Shown: positions 1 to 9,223, counted from the first letter of the stretch. The stretch is 64,000 bases of DNA from Planktothrix agardhii NIES-204 (GCA_003609755.1 AP017991.1:1319501-1383500); one strand, 5' to 3'. Numbers and translations: made by a program. The notes: generated by a model not told the origin, from the letters alone.

Positions 1-1
1 C

Positions 2-145
2 CCTAGCACCCAAAGTTATAGGGGTTCCAACTCCCCAATTTCGTTTCAAATTGCTATTCCTAAACAGCAATCTGTGAGCACGGGATCTCATGCTGAAATT
101 GATCTTCCTTTGAAACATCGAGAGCTTGATCAAGTCATAGGCTAA
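2..145 (+). CDS. C-terminal end of an unidentified protein (partial)
   Basis: An open frame runs from the window edge for 47 codons to a TAA at 143-145; the beginning lies outside the window. The visible residues are polar (rich in Ser, Gln, Ile) and finish with ELDQVIG. I do not recognise a family, and with so little sequence the frame could be chance. Its end is 69 bases before the mutarotase gene on the same strand. Confidence 0.4.
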   Translation, partial: PSTQSYRGSNSPISFQIAIPKQQSVSTGSHAEIDLPLKHRELDQVIG

Positions 146-214
146 GATTCTAACGGTCACCCACTGAGTGAATTTGTTTACCTGTCCAAAGTTTATTTAT
201 TCCTAACTATTACT

Positions 215-1108
215 GTGTTTGCGATCGCACTGAAACCCCATCAACAATATAAAACCTACGTCCTATCTGACCCGGCTACCCAGTCGAGCCTAGAAGTTGT
301 ACCCGAACGGGGCGGAATCATTACCCGTTGGCAAGTCGAGGATCAGGATTTACTGTATTTAGATAGTGAACGGTTTGCTAATCCTGAGTTAACGGTACGG
401 GGCGGAATCCCGATTTTATTCCCCATTTGTGGGAATTTACCCGATGATACCTACACCTATCAGGGTCAAAAGTATACCCTCAAACAACATGGTTTTGCTC
501 GAAATTTGCCCTGGACAGTAGCACAACAGGCGACAAATCAGGGGGCTGCGATTACCTTGGTCTTGACAAGTAATCCCCAAACCCGTTCCGTTTATCCCTT
601 TGATTTTGAAGTGGAGTTTACCTATACCCTCAAAGGTAACTCTTTACAAATTTTCCAACGTTATACGAACCTCTGCGGGACAACCGATAGTCTACCCGCC
701 CAGACCATGCCCTTTTCCACGGGGTTACATCCTTATTTCCTAGCGGGAGATAAGGAGCAATTGGCTTTTGAAATTCCAGCGATGCAGTATCGAGATCAAC
801 GTAACCAGAAAAACCATTTGTTTACGGGGCGCTTTGATCCCTTGGAGGAGGAAATAGACGGGCTGTTTAATCCCTTAACTGGGTTAGCTACCACCACCAT
901 TGATCACAGTCGTCGCTCTAAAATTATTATGGGCTATAGTTATGCCTATTCTAGTGTGGTCTATTGGACAGTCAAGGGCAAAGATTACTATTGTTTGGAA
1001 CCTTGGACAGCCCCCCGCAATGCGATGAATACGGGAAAATTATTGACCTATCTCAAGCCCGGAGCCAGTTGTGAGATGCTCGTCCACCTGAGCGCAACAT
1101 TTTTTTAA
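215..1108 (+). CDS. Aldose 1-epimerase / galactose mutarotase-like protein
   Basis: Probable cytoplasmic sugar mutarotase (aldose-1-epimerase, hexose-6-phosphate mutarotase-like fold), which interconverts alpha and beta anomers of sugars or sugar phosphates. The 297 residues show RGGIITRW near 32-39, GGIPILFP near 62-69, QHGFAR near 92, the HPYF motif near 171 and a C-terminal EPWTAPRNA block near 262, the usual order for this fold. The start is GTG at 215, immediately followed by a HIP1 octamer; no ATG lies close upstream. The substrate cannot be told from sequence. It reads toward tRNA-Lys. Confidence 0.85.
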   Translation: MFAIALKPHQQYKTYVLSDPATQSSLEVVPERGGIITRWQVEDQDLLYLDSERFANPELTVRGGIPILFPICGNLPDDTYTYQGQKYTLKQHGFARNLPWTVAQQATNQGAAITLVLTSNPQTRSVYPFDFEVEFTYTLKGNSLQIFQRYTNLCGTTDSLPAQTMPFSTGLHPYFLAGDKEQLAFEIPAMQYRDQRNQKNHLFTGRFDPLEEEIDGLFNPLTGLATTTIDHSRRSKIIMGYSYAYSSVVYWTVKGKDYYCLEPWTAPRNAMNTGKLLTYLKPGASCEMLVHLSATFF

Positions 1109-1179
1109 GAAACCCCTTGCCAACCCGAAAGTGTTGTGTTACTATTAGAAACTGTGCGTGGGAAAAGTACAAAACGCGC

Positions 1180-1251
<72 letters not shown>

Positions 1252-1342
1252 TAAAAGATTTACCAGTCATGCCATTCATCAACCAACAGTGAATGACATG
1301 ACTGATAATGACTTATGTTCAGCATTCGCAGTATATGATTTT

Positions 1343-3082
1343 TTAATGTTCTCGTTGCAAATTGCATTGACGATGCACTAAACGAGCATTTTCTGGAATA
1401 GTTTTACCGCCTCGCCAGTAATGTTTTTCATGATCGAGAGCAGCATCATTAATTAAGGTAATGCGCTGATTACAAATTTTGCAAGTTGGGTCTTGTCGAT
1501 AAATTTCTTCTTTCAACTGGCGGGAAAATACTCGTTGCGAGTCATTAGGATATGTAACCTTCATCACTTCAGCTAATCGTTGTTTCCACGTTGAAAATGA
1601 GTAATCAATTCTTTGAATATCTCCCGTTGAAGTTTTAACGCAATCCACCCATTTTTCATCTGTACTAATTAAATCTAAATATTCCTCATAAATTAGATCA
1701 GAAGCACGGGTTAAAGCACCTAAATCATAATCGGCGAATGAAACAGTAAGAACTTGAAAAATAGAAGCATTAAGCTGTGTTGACCAACTTCCTCTTTCTG
1801 TTCTTAATCGAAAGGCTTGAATTCCGAAAATAGTATAAGCTGCTTTCATTGATTTTTTAAAAGTCTCTCTAAATTCGTTAAGTTTGTCTGCGCCTGGATT
1901 TCGATAAGCTTGTAGAAACTCATTTAAAAAATTCTTCATTCCTTTTCGAGCATTCCTATAATTCATTTGCAAGAAAGCCAAGTATCGTAAAACTAAACCT
2001 CGATCTTTCATACGTTTATCCAAATTTCTTTGATTAACACAAGCTAAAAATTCATCTGATTTGGCGAGTTCTCGAATTAAGTCATTTAATTGACCTCGAT
2101 AAAGACAATTCCTAATTTCCATATCATTCAGAACAATACCACCTGTATTCAAACGTTCAAAAATTAAAAATTTTAGGTTTTTGTCTGTATCCTTGGGCAG
2201 TTCAAAGGCTCTCATGGTACAATCTTCTAAATGATTTTGATATTCTGGAGGAAGTTGATTAAACTTACGCCCATTAAATTGCCGTAAGCTTTCTAATCCT
2301 TTAAGCTCGTATTTATTATCAAAAAAATTAAAAATAGATGTTAACCTTTGTAACCCATCAATAACTTCACGGGCTCCTTCTTCATTAAATGCTAAATAAA
2401 TAACGGGAACAGGTAAACCAATTAAAAATGATTCAATTAATCGAGACGCTTTTTTTAAGTCCCAAACATATTCCCGTTGCCATTCAGGATCAACAATTAA
2501 CCGTCCTTTTTTATACCATTTATGATATTCTGACAAACTGCGATCGCTTTTATCTAAAGATACACTTTGAGGTTCTACAACAATATCTCCTTCCTCATTG
2601 CCCTCAACATCAACTTCTTCAGATTGACGAGATGGTATTATAGATTCAATCCCATTAATTAATTGTTTCACTCTTTCCCATTGACCAAGCGTAACTGCAT
2701 AGTTTGTTGATTGAGGTTGTCGAATCACCATCAATTCTTTTAAAATATCGTCTTCTTTAACTTGGTTTCTGAGAATTGGATTATTAACCAATTTATTTGT
2801 AAACTGAATAATAGCAAAATTTAAGTTTTTATCTTTACTTCTTCTGTCCTGATCAAGCCAGTAATCTTCATCAGGAAAATTATTGATCGCTTGAGGGAGT
2901 TCAAGGATTTTTGCTATAGCATAAATTCCTGAATCTTGGCCCGATATCCAAATTAATACACCATCACCAACAGACATTTGATTAGCAAATCGATTGACTA
3001 ACCAAGGCATTTGTTCTAAATCTTGGATAGCATCAAGGATTCTGTAATATTTAGGGTTACTTTGAAATAGCCAATAAGCCAT
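1343..3082 (-). CDS. EVE-DUF262-HNH nuclease (probable modified-DNA restriction enzyme)
   Basis: A 579-residue fusion of three parts. The N-terminus (about 1-150, beginning MAYWLFQSNP, with GDGVLIWISG) looks like an EVE/PUA-fold domain, a family that includes readers of modified bases. About 180-430 is a DUF262 (ParB-like NTPase) domain with WQREYVW near 199 and the signature IDGLQRLTSI near 238. The C-terminus (about 525-579) is an HNH nuclease with CKICN near 531, a central DHEKH near 552 and a terminal HRQC...REH. DUF262 plus HNH is the core of GmrSD-type type IV restriction enzymes and of SspE/BrxU-like proteins. AGGAG precedes the ATG by 7 bases. No other defence gene is adjacent. Confidence 0.85.
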   Translation of the reverse strand: MAYWLFQSNPKYYRILDAIQDLEQMPWLVNRFANQMSVGDGVLIWISGQDSGIYAIAKILELPQAINNFPDEDYWLDQDRRSKDKNLNFAIIQFTNKLVNNPILRNQVKEDDILKELMVIRQPQSTNYAVTLGQWERVKQLINGIESIIPSRQSEEVDVEGNEEGDIVVEPQSVSLDKSDRSLSEYHKWYKKGRLIVDPEWQREYVWDLKKASRLIESFLIGLPVPVIYLAFNEEGAREVIDGLQRLTSIFNFFDNKYELKGLESLRQFNGRKFNQLPPEYQNHLEDCTMRAFELPKDTDKNLKFLIFERLNTGGIVLNDMEIRNCLYRGQLNDLIRELAKSDEFLACVNQRNLDKRMKDRGLVLRYLAFLQMNYRNARKGMKNFLNEFLQAYRNPGADKLNEFRETFKKSMKAAYTIFGIQAFRLRTERGSWSTQLNASIFQVLTVSFADYDLGALTRASDLIYEEYLDLISTDEKWVDCVKTSTGDIQRIDYSFSTWKQRLAEVMKVTYPNDSQRVFSRQLKEEIYRQDPTCKICNQRITLINDAALDHEKHYWRGGKTIPENARLVHRQCNLQREH

Positions 3083-3133
3083 TGACTGCTCCTCTTATTT
3101 TTTATATTTTTATATTTTATATTAATCAGAGTC

Positions 3134-3147
3134 AGCCCTTTAGGGCT
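3134..3147. repeat. Short REP-like palindrome (AGCCCTTTAGGGCT)
   Basis: This perfect 14-base palindrome belongs to a family that recurs in gaps of this window at 3334, 49066, 49165, 52553 and, with a different arm, at 52595. Several copies are followed or preceded by TACTAC or CTACGG. Confidence 0.7.
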
Positions 3148-3333
3148 TAATATTATGGTATGATGATGAGCGATCGCAGAATTCCCAAAAGCCAACAGCG
3201 ATACTTGACAAAATTAACATTATGTGATAAACGAAAGTTCAAAACCGATACGAGGCAACAAGATCAATTGTTGTGAGCTTTTCTGGGCTTAATTTAGAGT
3301 ATTTGAAGTTCCTTACCTCTAGCCTTGGGATTG

Positions 3334-3349
3334 AAGCCCTGAAGGGCTT
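3334..3349. repeat. Short REP-like palindrome (AAGCCCTGAAGGGCTT)
   Basis: This palindrome of the AAGCCC/GGGCTT family is followed by ACTACGG. A decayed second copy (GAAGCCCTGAAAAGCT) follows at about 3361. It lies about 160 bases upstream of the aldolase start. Confidence 0.7.
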
Positions 3350-3511
3350 ACTACGGTTTTGAAGCCCTGAAAAGCTGACTTCCATGCTGGCTCACCAAAT
3401 TTGACAAATTTCTGATCCGATCCACCGGAAATTACCAAATTGTCTTAATATTGTTTTAATTAGGACGATCTCGGAACCAATTTACAAAACAACAACTTAG
3501 GAGGCAATTTT

Positions 3512-4591
3512 ATGGCGCTCGTACCCATGCGGCTTTTGCTAGATCATGCGGCTGAAAACGATTATGGACTTCCTGCATACAATGTGAATAACATGGAGCA
3601 GATCCAAGCCATTATGCAGGCTGCGGAAGAAACTAATAGCCCTGTGATTTTGCAAGCTTCTCGCGGCGCTCGTCAATATGCGGGCGAAAGCTTCCTACGC
3701 CACCTGATTTTAGCGGCGGTGGAAACCTATCCCCACATCCCCATTGCCATGCACCAAGATCACGGCAACTCTCCCGCCACCTGCTATTCGGCGATGCGTC
3801 ATGGCTTTACTAGCGTGATGATGGATGGTTCCCTCAAAGCCGATGGTAAAACCCCCGCCAACCTTGAATATAACGTGGCCGTCACCTTGGAAGTGGTGAA
3901 AGTGGCTCACTCCATTGGTGTTAGCGTTGAAGGCGAACTAGGTTGTTTAGGTTCCCTGGAAACCATGCAAGGTGACAAAGAAGATGGTCACGGTGCAGAA
4001 GGGAAATTAACCATGGAACAGTTGTTAACTGACCCTGACGAAGCTGTTGAGTTCGTGGAACGTACCCAAGTAGACGCTTTAGCGATCGCCATTGGCACCA
4101 GTCACGGAGCTTACAAATTCACCCGGAAACCGACTGGTGAAATTTTGGCAATTAGTCGCATTGAAGAAATTCACCGTCGTTTACCGAATACTCACTTAGT
4201 GATGCACGGTTCTTCTTCTGTTCCTGAAAATTTGTTAGAAATCATCAACAAATACGGTGGTCAAATCCCTGAAACCTATGGGGTTCCTGTGGAAGAAATC
4301 CAAAAAGGAATTAAGAGCGGTGTTCGGAAAGTTAATATTGATACTGACAACCGTTTAGCGATTACCGCAGCCTTCCGAGAAGCGGCTTTCTCAGATCCTT
4401 CTAACTTTGATCCCCGTCACTTCCTGAAACCTTCTATCAAATATATGAAGCAAGTTTGTGCGGATCGTTATAATCAATTCGGTTCTGCGGGTAATGCAGA
4501 TAAGATCAAAGTTCAAACTTTAGATGAGTTTGCAGCTAAGTACGCTAAAGGTGAATTGAGTGCTACTACTAAAACGGCTGTGGCAGTTTAA
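3512..4591 (+). CDS. fba: Fructose-bisphosphate aldolase, class II (Calvin cycle type)
   Basis: A cytosolic zinc-dependent aldolase that condenses glyceraldehyde-3-phosphate and dihydroxyacetone phosphate to fructose-1,6-bisphosphate; it probably also makes sedoheptulose bisphosphate in carbon fixation. Its 359 residues match the Calvin-cycle subtype of class II enzymes. Visible landmarks are MHQDHGNS near 79 (active-site Asp and zinc His), HGAYKF near 199, VMHGSSS near 230 and NIDTDNR near 279. GGAGG sits about 7 bases before the ATG and a clear hairpin terminator follows, so the gene is probably monocistronic. Codon use looks like that of a highly expressed gene. Confidence 0.97.
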   Translation: MALVPMRLLLDHAAENDYGLPAYNVNNMEQIQAIMQAAEETNSPVILQASRGARQYAGESFLRHLILAAVETYPHIPIAMHQDHGNSPATCYSAMRHGFTSVMMDGSLKADGKTPANLEYNVAVTLEVVKVAHSIGVSVEGELGCLGSLETMQGDKEDGHGAEGKLTMEQLLTDPDEAVEFVERTQVDALAIAIGTSHGAYKFTRKPTGEILAISRIEEIHRRLPNTHLVMHGSSSVPENLLEIINKYGGQIPETYGVPVEEIQKGIKSGVRKVNIDTDNRLAITAAFREAAFSDPSNFDPRHFLKPSIKYMKQVCADRYNQFGSAGNADKIKVQTLDEFAAKYAKGELSATTKTAVAV

Positions 4592-4641
4592 TTAATCGGC
4601 CCTGATTTTAGCTTTAAATCATCTAAGTTGATGAATTGAAA

Positions 4642-4675
4642 GCCTGGTTTCTTAAAAAAGAGGCCAGGTTTTTCC
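4642..4675 (+). terminator. Rho-independent terminator of the aldolase gene
   Basis: GCCTGGTTTCTT pairs with AAGAGGCCAGGT (allowing G-T pairs) around a short A loop and is followed directly by a T run. It begins about 50 bases after the aldolase stop codon. Confidence 0.85.
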
Positions 4676-4797
4676 TTGTAGTAAGCGCTTCAGGGCTTAA
4701 TTTTGATTTGAAACTCAGTGATTAAGATTTCCGTCCTGGCAAAAAAAGGGGGATTTCAAAATCAACTTTGCAAGATAGCATAGGAGGGGAAGTTTTA

Positions 4798-4926
4798 ATA
4801 TAGCAACCGCCAAGGCAGTTAAGACACCAGACGGATATTGGAACCCAGACGGTAAAGTGTTTTCCCCCTGGCCGTGCACGGGGGGTTTGGGGGGCTGTTC
4901 CGGTGTTCCGCTGTTCCCTGCTATAT
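4798..4926. repeat. MITE-like repeat, copy 1 (inverted relative to 41056-41182)
   Basis: The 129-base segment starts ATATAGC and ends GCTATAT, forming terminal inverted repeats. Most of it matches, in reverse orientation, the segment at 41056-41182, including CAACCGCCAAGGCAGTTA, ACACCAGACGGAT and GTGCACGGGGGG. The copies differ mainly by small indels in the GC-rich centre and an 8-base duplication near one end. It has no coding capacity. Confidence 0.8.
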
Positions 4927-4967
4927 CGCTAAAAATTAACCTTTGGAGCAACTGACGGGTGTAATAT

Positions 4968-6041
4968 ATGGGGCAAAAGCTCAGACAATCAATGGAGCTA
5001 AAGCGAGGAGTGCCAATTGCTATAATAGCTTTGATAGCATTGGGAGTTATTGCTTATCTTGCTCACAGTTTTTCGGTATCCAAAGTATTGATACCGATTG
5101 TTTCCGTATTAGTGGCTTTTTTCAGTTCTCTAATGGCGTTAATTTATTATCAAAATCTGCAACAGTTAAAACAAAAAAATGCTTCCTTAGAGGCACTATT
5201 ACAAACTACGAAAGAACGGTTTTTACTAGAAAAACATGATCTAGGAAAACAACTGAAAACAACGGTTGAAAAATATAGCAATCTTGAATCTAAAAATAAA
5301 GTTTTGCAGGAGATGAATCATCGAAAAGATGATTTTCTGAGGCAAACATCCCATGAGTTAAGAACTCCGATGAATGGGATTATTGGTTCCTTACAACTCC
5401 TATTGGATGATTTATGTGATGATCGAGATGAAGAACTGGAGCTTTTAAAACAAGCCCATGATTCTTCCCTGCATCTATTAACGTTAATTAATCAGGTTTT
5501 AGACTTAGCTCGAATTGAAGAAGGTAGAATTTCTTTTGATATTAAAACTATTGATTTACAGGCGTGTTTAACGGCCGCTCTTTACCTACAATTTTCTAAT
5601 ATTCGTCAAAAAGGATTACGACTCTATAAACAGGATTATTCCCACCGAATTAATGTCAAAGCTGACCCCACAAAACTTAAGCAAATTTTCATTAATATTA
5701 TTGGGAATGCCATTAAATTTACAGACCGAGGCAGTATTTCAATTAGTACAGAAATTCGTCATGGTAATCATCCTCAAACACAAGAGAGTGAAGAAATAGC
5801 TGTGATTACGATTAAGGATACGGGAATTGGGATTTCACCTCACATTCAAGAAAAACTATTTCAACCCTTTGTGGTGGAAGATGAATCTCGACTCCACACC
5901 CTAGGAAGTACCGGATTGGGATTAGCAATTTCAAAAAATTTAGTCGAAATGATGGGAGGTAGAATTCAATTAGTTAGTCCAGGGAAGAATCAAGGAACCA
6001 TCATTGAAATCTTTTTACCCTTAAGTGATGGAGAAACCTAA
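4968..6041 (+). CDS. Membrane-bound sensor histidine kinase
   Basis: A two-component sensor kinase of 357 residues. Two hydrophobic segments (about 14-34 and 38-60) anchor it in a membrane with almost no extracytoplasmic domain, followed by a coiled coil (about 62-110). The HisKA domain has the phosphoacceptor box SHELRTPMNG near 128. The ATPase domain shows the N box (INIIGNAIKFT near 241), the G1 box DTGIGIS near 284, an F-box FQPFV and the G2 box GLGLAIS near 317, so the catalytic set looks complete. No response regulator is adjacent. Translation may start at the ATG at 4992 instead, since the first codons abut a repeat and neither start has a strong Shine-Dalgarno site. Confidence 0.9.
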   Translation: MGQKLRQSMELKRGVPIAIIALIALGVIAYLAHSFSVSKVLIPIVSVLVAFFSSLMALIYYQNLQQLKQKNASLEALLQTTKERFLLEKHDLGKQLKTTVEKYSNLESKNKVLQEMNHRKDDFLRQTSHELRTPMNGIIGSLQLLLDDLCDDRDEELELLKQAHDSSLHLLTLINQVLDLARIEEGRISFDIKTIDLQACLTAALYLQFSNIRQKGLRLYKQDYSHRINVKADPTKLKQIFINIIGNAIKFTDRGSISISTEIRHGNHPQTQESEEIAVITIKDTGIGISPHIQEKLFQPFVVEDESRLHTLGSTGLGLAISKNLVEMMGGRIQLVSPGKNQGTIIEIFLPLSDGET

Positions 6042-6069
6042 AATTCATATTCAAACGAATAAACTAACC

Positions 6070-6852
6070 TCAAGGAGTCGGGAAAAAGAGAAAGGAAGAT
6101 GTTAATAATTGTTGGGGTTGAATATTTTCTAAAAAGCCAATAATTTGACCTGTGCCTTGAACTTCAATTAAAGTTCCACCGCCAAGGGTACGTTCAATAC
6201 TAGGAAATACCCCTCGCACAGCTTCTGGGGGAATGGAGGTTAAACGCAACTGAGCAAAAGAAGGAACTCCACTAACAATAATTAGATCTTCTCCGGGGGT
6301 AAAATCCGTAATTATATCTGCATTAGTGGGAATAAAATTGGATGAAGAACCTGTATTTTCGGGAGGAAAAGCACGAACCGAAAAGTTGTCAATCCCAAAT
6401 CCTCCGGTTAACTGATTTATCCCTTTATCTCCGGCCAGATAATCATTTCCTCCTCCGCCCAAAAGGGTATCATTTCCCTGTCCTCCATAAACAGAATCAT
6501 TCCCATCTCCGCTATTAATATAATCCGCACCTAAATTTCCTTGAATAATATCATTGCCATTTAAACCGATTAAAGAATCGTTTCCTTTCCCTCCAAATAA
6601 ACTATCATCTCCAGCACCTCCCGATAGGGTATCCTGCTCCTCTAAACCATAAATGGCAAAGTTAAACGGGGCAAGAAACGGAGAGACTTGAATATAATCT
6701 GGGCCACTTGTGCCAATATATTGACCCTTTCTATTGACATCTTTTTGGGTAATCGTAATAATATTAACCCCCACTAGGGAAGTTGTAGTCCCTGTGGACA
6801 TTGGCACAGGTTGTGAAACAGATAGAGATGAAAAATCTGGTTGCATTGTCAT
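6070..6852 (-). CDS. RTX (hemolysin-type calcium-binding) repeat protein
   Basis: A 260-residue protein whose middle (about 70-150) is a run of calcium-binding nonapeptides of the GGxGxDxL type, such as GGAGDDSLF, GGKGNDSLI and GGQGNDTLL; these form a parallel beta-roll that folds on binding Ca2+. There is no N-terminal signal peptide, consistent with type I secretion through a C-terminal signal, but no secretion genes are nearby. The flanks show no enzyme domain I recognise. GGAGAG precedes the ATG by about 8 bases. It converges on the histidine-kinase gene. Confidence 0.85.
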   Translation of the reverse strand: MTMQPDFSSLSVSQPVPMSTGTTTSLVGVNIITITQKDVNRKGQYIGTSGPDYIQVSPFLAPFNFAIYGLEEQDTLSGGAGDDSLFGGKGNDSLIGLNGNDIIQGNLGADYINSGDGNDSVYGGQGNDTLLGGGGNDYLAGDKGINQLTGGFGIDNFSVRAFPPENTGSSSNFIPTNADIITDFTPGEDLIIVSGVPSFAQLRLTSIPPEAVRGVFPSIERTLGGGTLIEVQGTGQIIGFLENIQPQQLLTSSFLFFPTP

Positions 6853-7044
6853 AAATCGACTCTCCCTAAAACATTAGGGCAAAGGAAATCACTGGGTTTC
6901 AAAAGCAATAACATCTTACGGTGATTGATCCTACCCTGGATTGGGGGCGATCTCGACGAGAAAATGAAAATTTTTCATGATTGACCCTGAAATTCTGCCC
7001 ATAACAGTTAAGATTTAAGGAATAGTCGGGACTCGCTTTTGCCA

Positions 7045-8460
7045 ATGAATCCAGAATCCACGCTCAATCAGCTTAAATCATCCCTTGGGGATGGTCAAAT
7101 GCCTTCTAGTTACGGTGTTTACTTCAAAAATACCCTAGTTGCCCTGTGTCATGCCCTCGAAGATCACATTTTACAAAATAGTGATGCCACACCGGATCAA
7201 CAACCTCTAGTATTAGTCACATTTCAGGAGGGAAAATGGTATCTTCAAGAAGCCGAACGGTATTTTGATATGGTTCAATCTTGTCGCCATGTTGTGATTA
7301 GTGCCGTTGCGGATAGTGGATTTTTGACCCATCGCACCGGGCAATTAGAGAATGTTTCTTTAATTAATTTAGACCCTTCTGATAGTTTAGTGATGGAGTG
7401 GAATTTAATTATTTTAGCTCCGAGCTATACCACTATGGTATTGTGCCATGAATTGATGTTGGAAGAATATCCGGCTCATAGTCAACCCACTATTGATACT
7501 GAACGAAAGTTTTATGGATTATGGACATTTGATCAGAAATTAGTTCGGAAAGCTGCTGAAATTTTAATTGAGCGTTTTCGACCATATAATCCCGAATTAG
7601 CAGATAATTTATTGGCAAAACATCAGCAAATTGTAGCTACACCTTATCATCAAGTTCCTGATTTAACTAGCGTAGTTTCTCGGATTGTTAGTTATTTACA
7701 ATCTTCTCAACAAGAATTAATTACCGTTAACCGCCAAACCCGGGAATTATGGGAATTAGAAGGGCAAGCCAAACGAGTCAGCCGGAATATTAGTGGCAAT
7801 AAATTACAGGCGTTTTTAAGAATGGCACAACGGGTGGATGAACGAGATCACGATAACCCCTGTGCTTCCTTACAAGTAGCAGCTTTATCAGAAACCATTG
7901 GTCAAATTTTAGATTTGCCTACGGTGACTTTAAGGCGGTTACGGTTAGCGGGATTATTATATAGAATTGGGTTAGCATCAGCACCGGATGAGGTGTTTAA
8001 TCAAACCCCGGAAGAAATGGATGATGCCACGAAAAGGTTTTGGTCAGAACGGACATTAATTGGGGCTAGATTATTGGAATCTATGCCAGAATTATCGGAA
8101 GTTCGGGATGTCGTGTATTATTATTTAGAACATTGGGACGGCACGGGCAAACCCAATGGTTTAAAAGGAGAAGAAATTGATATTAAATCCCGAATTTTAG
8201 CCGTTGTAGCTTATTTTCAAGCCTTTATTCAACGCCGTGGTAAACGTCCGGCTTTGGGTTTAAGTGAAGCGCTAGAAAAATGTCAGGAGTTGAGTGGAAC
8301 TCGGTTTGATCCAGCCATAATTGAATCTTTAAAAACCGTTGTAAAATTAACGGAAATAGGGTTGATGCAATTGCCAACTCAACCCTGTCAATTACCGAAT
8401 ATTTGGTTAGAGGAGGAGTTAACTTCTAAATCTAAACATCAAAAAGAATCTACAATTTAA
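7045..8460 (+). CDS. DICT sensory domain protein with degenerate HD-GYP domain
   Basis: The N-terminal half resembles the DICT domain found with cyanobacterial signalling proteins. The C-terminal half aligns with HD-GYP cyclic-di-GMP phosphodiesterases: HWDGTGKPNGLKGEEI and SRILAVVAYFQAF correspond to the GYP-region motif. Metal-binding positions appear lost: the HD of HDIGK reads YR (LLYRIG), the HH before DG reads YY, and FDA reads FQA. It is therefore likely a binding or regulatory protein, not an active esterase. An in-frame TTG at 7039 is a weaker start than the ATG at 7045. The pentapeptide gene follows 22 bases after the stop. Confidence 0.75.
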   Translation: MNPESTLNQLKSSLGDGQMPSSYGVYFKNTLVALCHALEDHILQNSDATPDQQPLVLVTFQEGKWYLQEAERYFDMVQSCRHVVISAVADSGFLTHRTGQLENVSLINLDPSDSLVMEWNLIILAPSYTTMVLCHELMLEEYPAHSQPTIDTERKFYGLWTFDQKLVRKAAEILIERFRPYNPELADNLLAKHQQIVATPYHQVPDLTSVVSRIVSYLQSSQQELITVNRQTRELWELEGQAKRVSRNISGNKLQAFLRMAQRVDERDHDNPCASLQVAALSETIGQILDLPTVTLRRLRLAGLLYRIGLASAPDEVFNQTPEEMDDATKRFWSERTLIGARLLESMPELSEVRDVVYYYLEHWDGTGKPNGLKGEEIDIKSRILAVVAYFQAFIQRRGKRPALGLSEALEKCQELSGTRFDPAIIESLKTVVKLTEIGLMQLPTQPCQLPNIWLEEELTSKSKHQKESTI

Positions 8461-8482
8461 GTTGTTTCAATCATCATTGATT

Positions 8483-9097
8483 ATGACTATGACTCGCACA
8501 TTATCGGTTGATTTTAATGCCATTAAACAAGGAAATATTAAAGACCTGACTAATATGAATTTATCCGGTATTGATTTGTCCGGTATTGATTTGTCCGGGG
8601 CTAATTTGTCCGGTGCTAATTTATCCGGGGCTAATTTATCCGGGGCTAATTTACAAGGAGCGCAACTCCGAGCTAATTTAAGAGGGGCTGATTTATCCGG
8701 GGCTAATTTATCTGGGGCTGACTTGAGAAATGCTGATTTAAGGGGGGCTATTCTATTCGATGTTGAGGTAAAAGAAGCGAGTTTTGCTGGAGCTTTTTTA
8801 ACCGGGGCCACCTGTGGAAATTTGGATTTAAGTGGTATTGATTTAAGGGGTGCAGATTTACGCGGTGTTAATTTATCCCAAGGAATTTTATATCAAGCGG
8901 ATTTAAGAAATACTAATTTATCCGGTGCAGATTTATCTCAAGCTGATTTAGAAGAAGCTAATTTATCCGGCGCGGTGTTGCGAGGAACAAATTTAGAACG
9001 GGCTAATTTACTATGTGCAATTCTGGAACAAACCTTATTTCTAGGTGTGGTTTTAGATGGCGCTTGTCTGGAAGGAACAGAGTTAGGGAATTGTTGA
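8483..9097 (+). CDS. Pentapeptide repeat protein
   Basis: Almost the whole 204-residue protein is tandem A(D/N)LSG-type pentapeptides, which fold into a right-handed quadrilateral beta-helix. The central stretch (about 90-115) departs from the pattern and may be a loop between two helical blocks. No enzyme domain or signal peptide is present. The function of such stand-alone proteins in cyanobacteria is mostly unknown. The ATG at 8483 is preferred over an in-frame TTG at 8462 because the upstream codons have no repeat character. It probably shares a transcript with the DICT gene. Confidence 0.85.
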   Translation: MTMTRTLSVDFNAIKQGNIKDLTNMNLSGIDLSGIDLSGANLSGANLSGANLSGANLQGAQLRANLRGADLSGANLSGADLRNADLRGAILFDVEVKEASFAGAFLTGATCGNLDLSGIDLRGADLRGVNLSQGILYQADLRNTNLSGADLSQADLEEANLSGAVLRGTNLERANLLCAILEQTLFLGVVLDGACLEGTELGNC

Positions 9098-9223
9098 TGG
9101 TTTCTAGTTTAAGTTGGTCTAAAATTTGTTATATCATGCTTTCACCTATGCACTTGTGGACACTGTTTCTGTTAACATATTAGCTGCAAGGAAGTTGGCC
9201 TAATATGTACAGGATTGAGTTTC

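Larger units (their letters stand above)
3083..3511. other. Intergenic region with palindromic repeats and the aldolase leader
   Basis: This 429-base gap separates the divergent nuclease and aldolase genes. It holds two AAGCCC-type palindromes (3134-3147 and 3334-3349), a HIP1 octamer near 3169 and, at its right end, the leader of the aldolase gene with GGAGG at about 3500. I found no convincing gene; one reading frame of about 40 codons near 3160 has no homology I recognise. Confidence 0.6.
4592..4967. other. Intergenic region carrying a terminator and a MITE-like repeat
   Basis: The 376-base gap between the aldolase and histidine-kinase genes contains the aldolase terminator, a partial AAGC...TCAGGGCTT repeat near 4684, and the 129-base repeat at 4798-4926. 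The rest shows no gene; a reverse-strand frame across the repeat is low-complexity Pro/Gly sequence. Confidence 0.7.

Noticed and set aside
3159-3277. Short frame of about 40 codons with an ATGATGATG start
   Set aside because: No ribosome site, no recognisable homology and overlap with the HIP1/repeat zone; chance is likelier.
4715-4951. Minus-strand frame of 78 codons over the MITE-like repeat
   Set aside because: The frame is low-complexity Pro/Gly sequence derived from the repeat; the other copy at 41004-41246 gives a similar but shifted frame.
4968-6041. Hybrid kinase/response regulator reading
   Set aside because: No receiver domain is present; the protein ends shortly after the G2 box.
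8467-8811. Antisense frame opposite the pentapeptide gene
   Set aside because: It is a mirror of the repeated ATTTATCCGG codons and yields a repetitive KLAPDK peptide.
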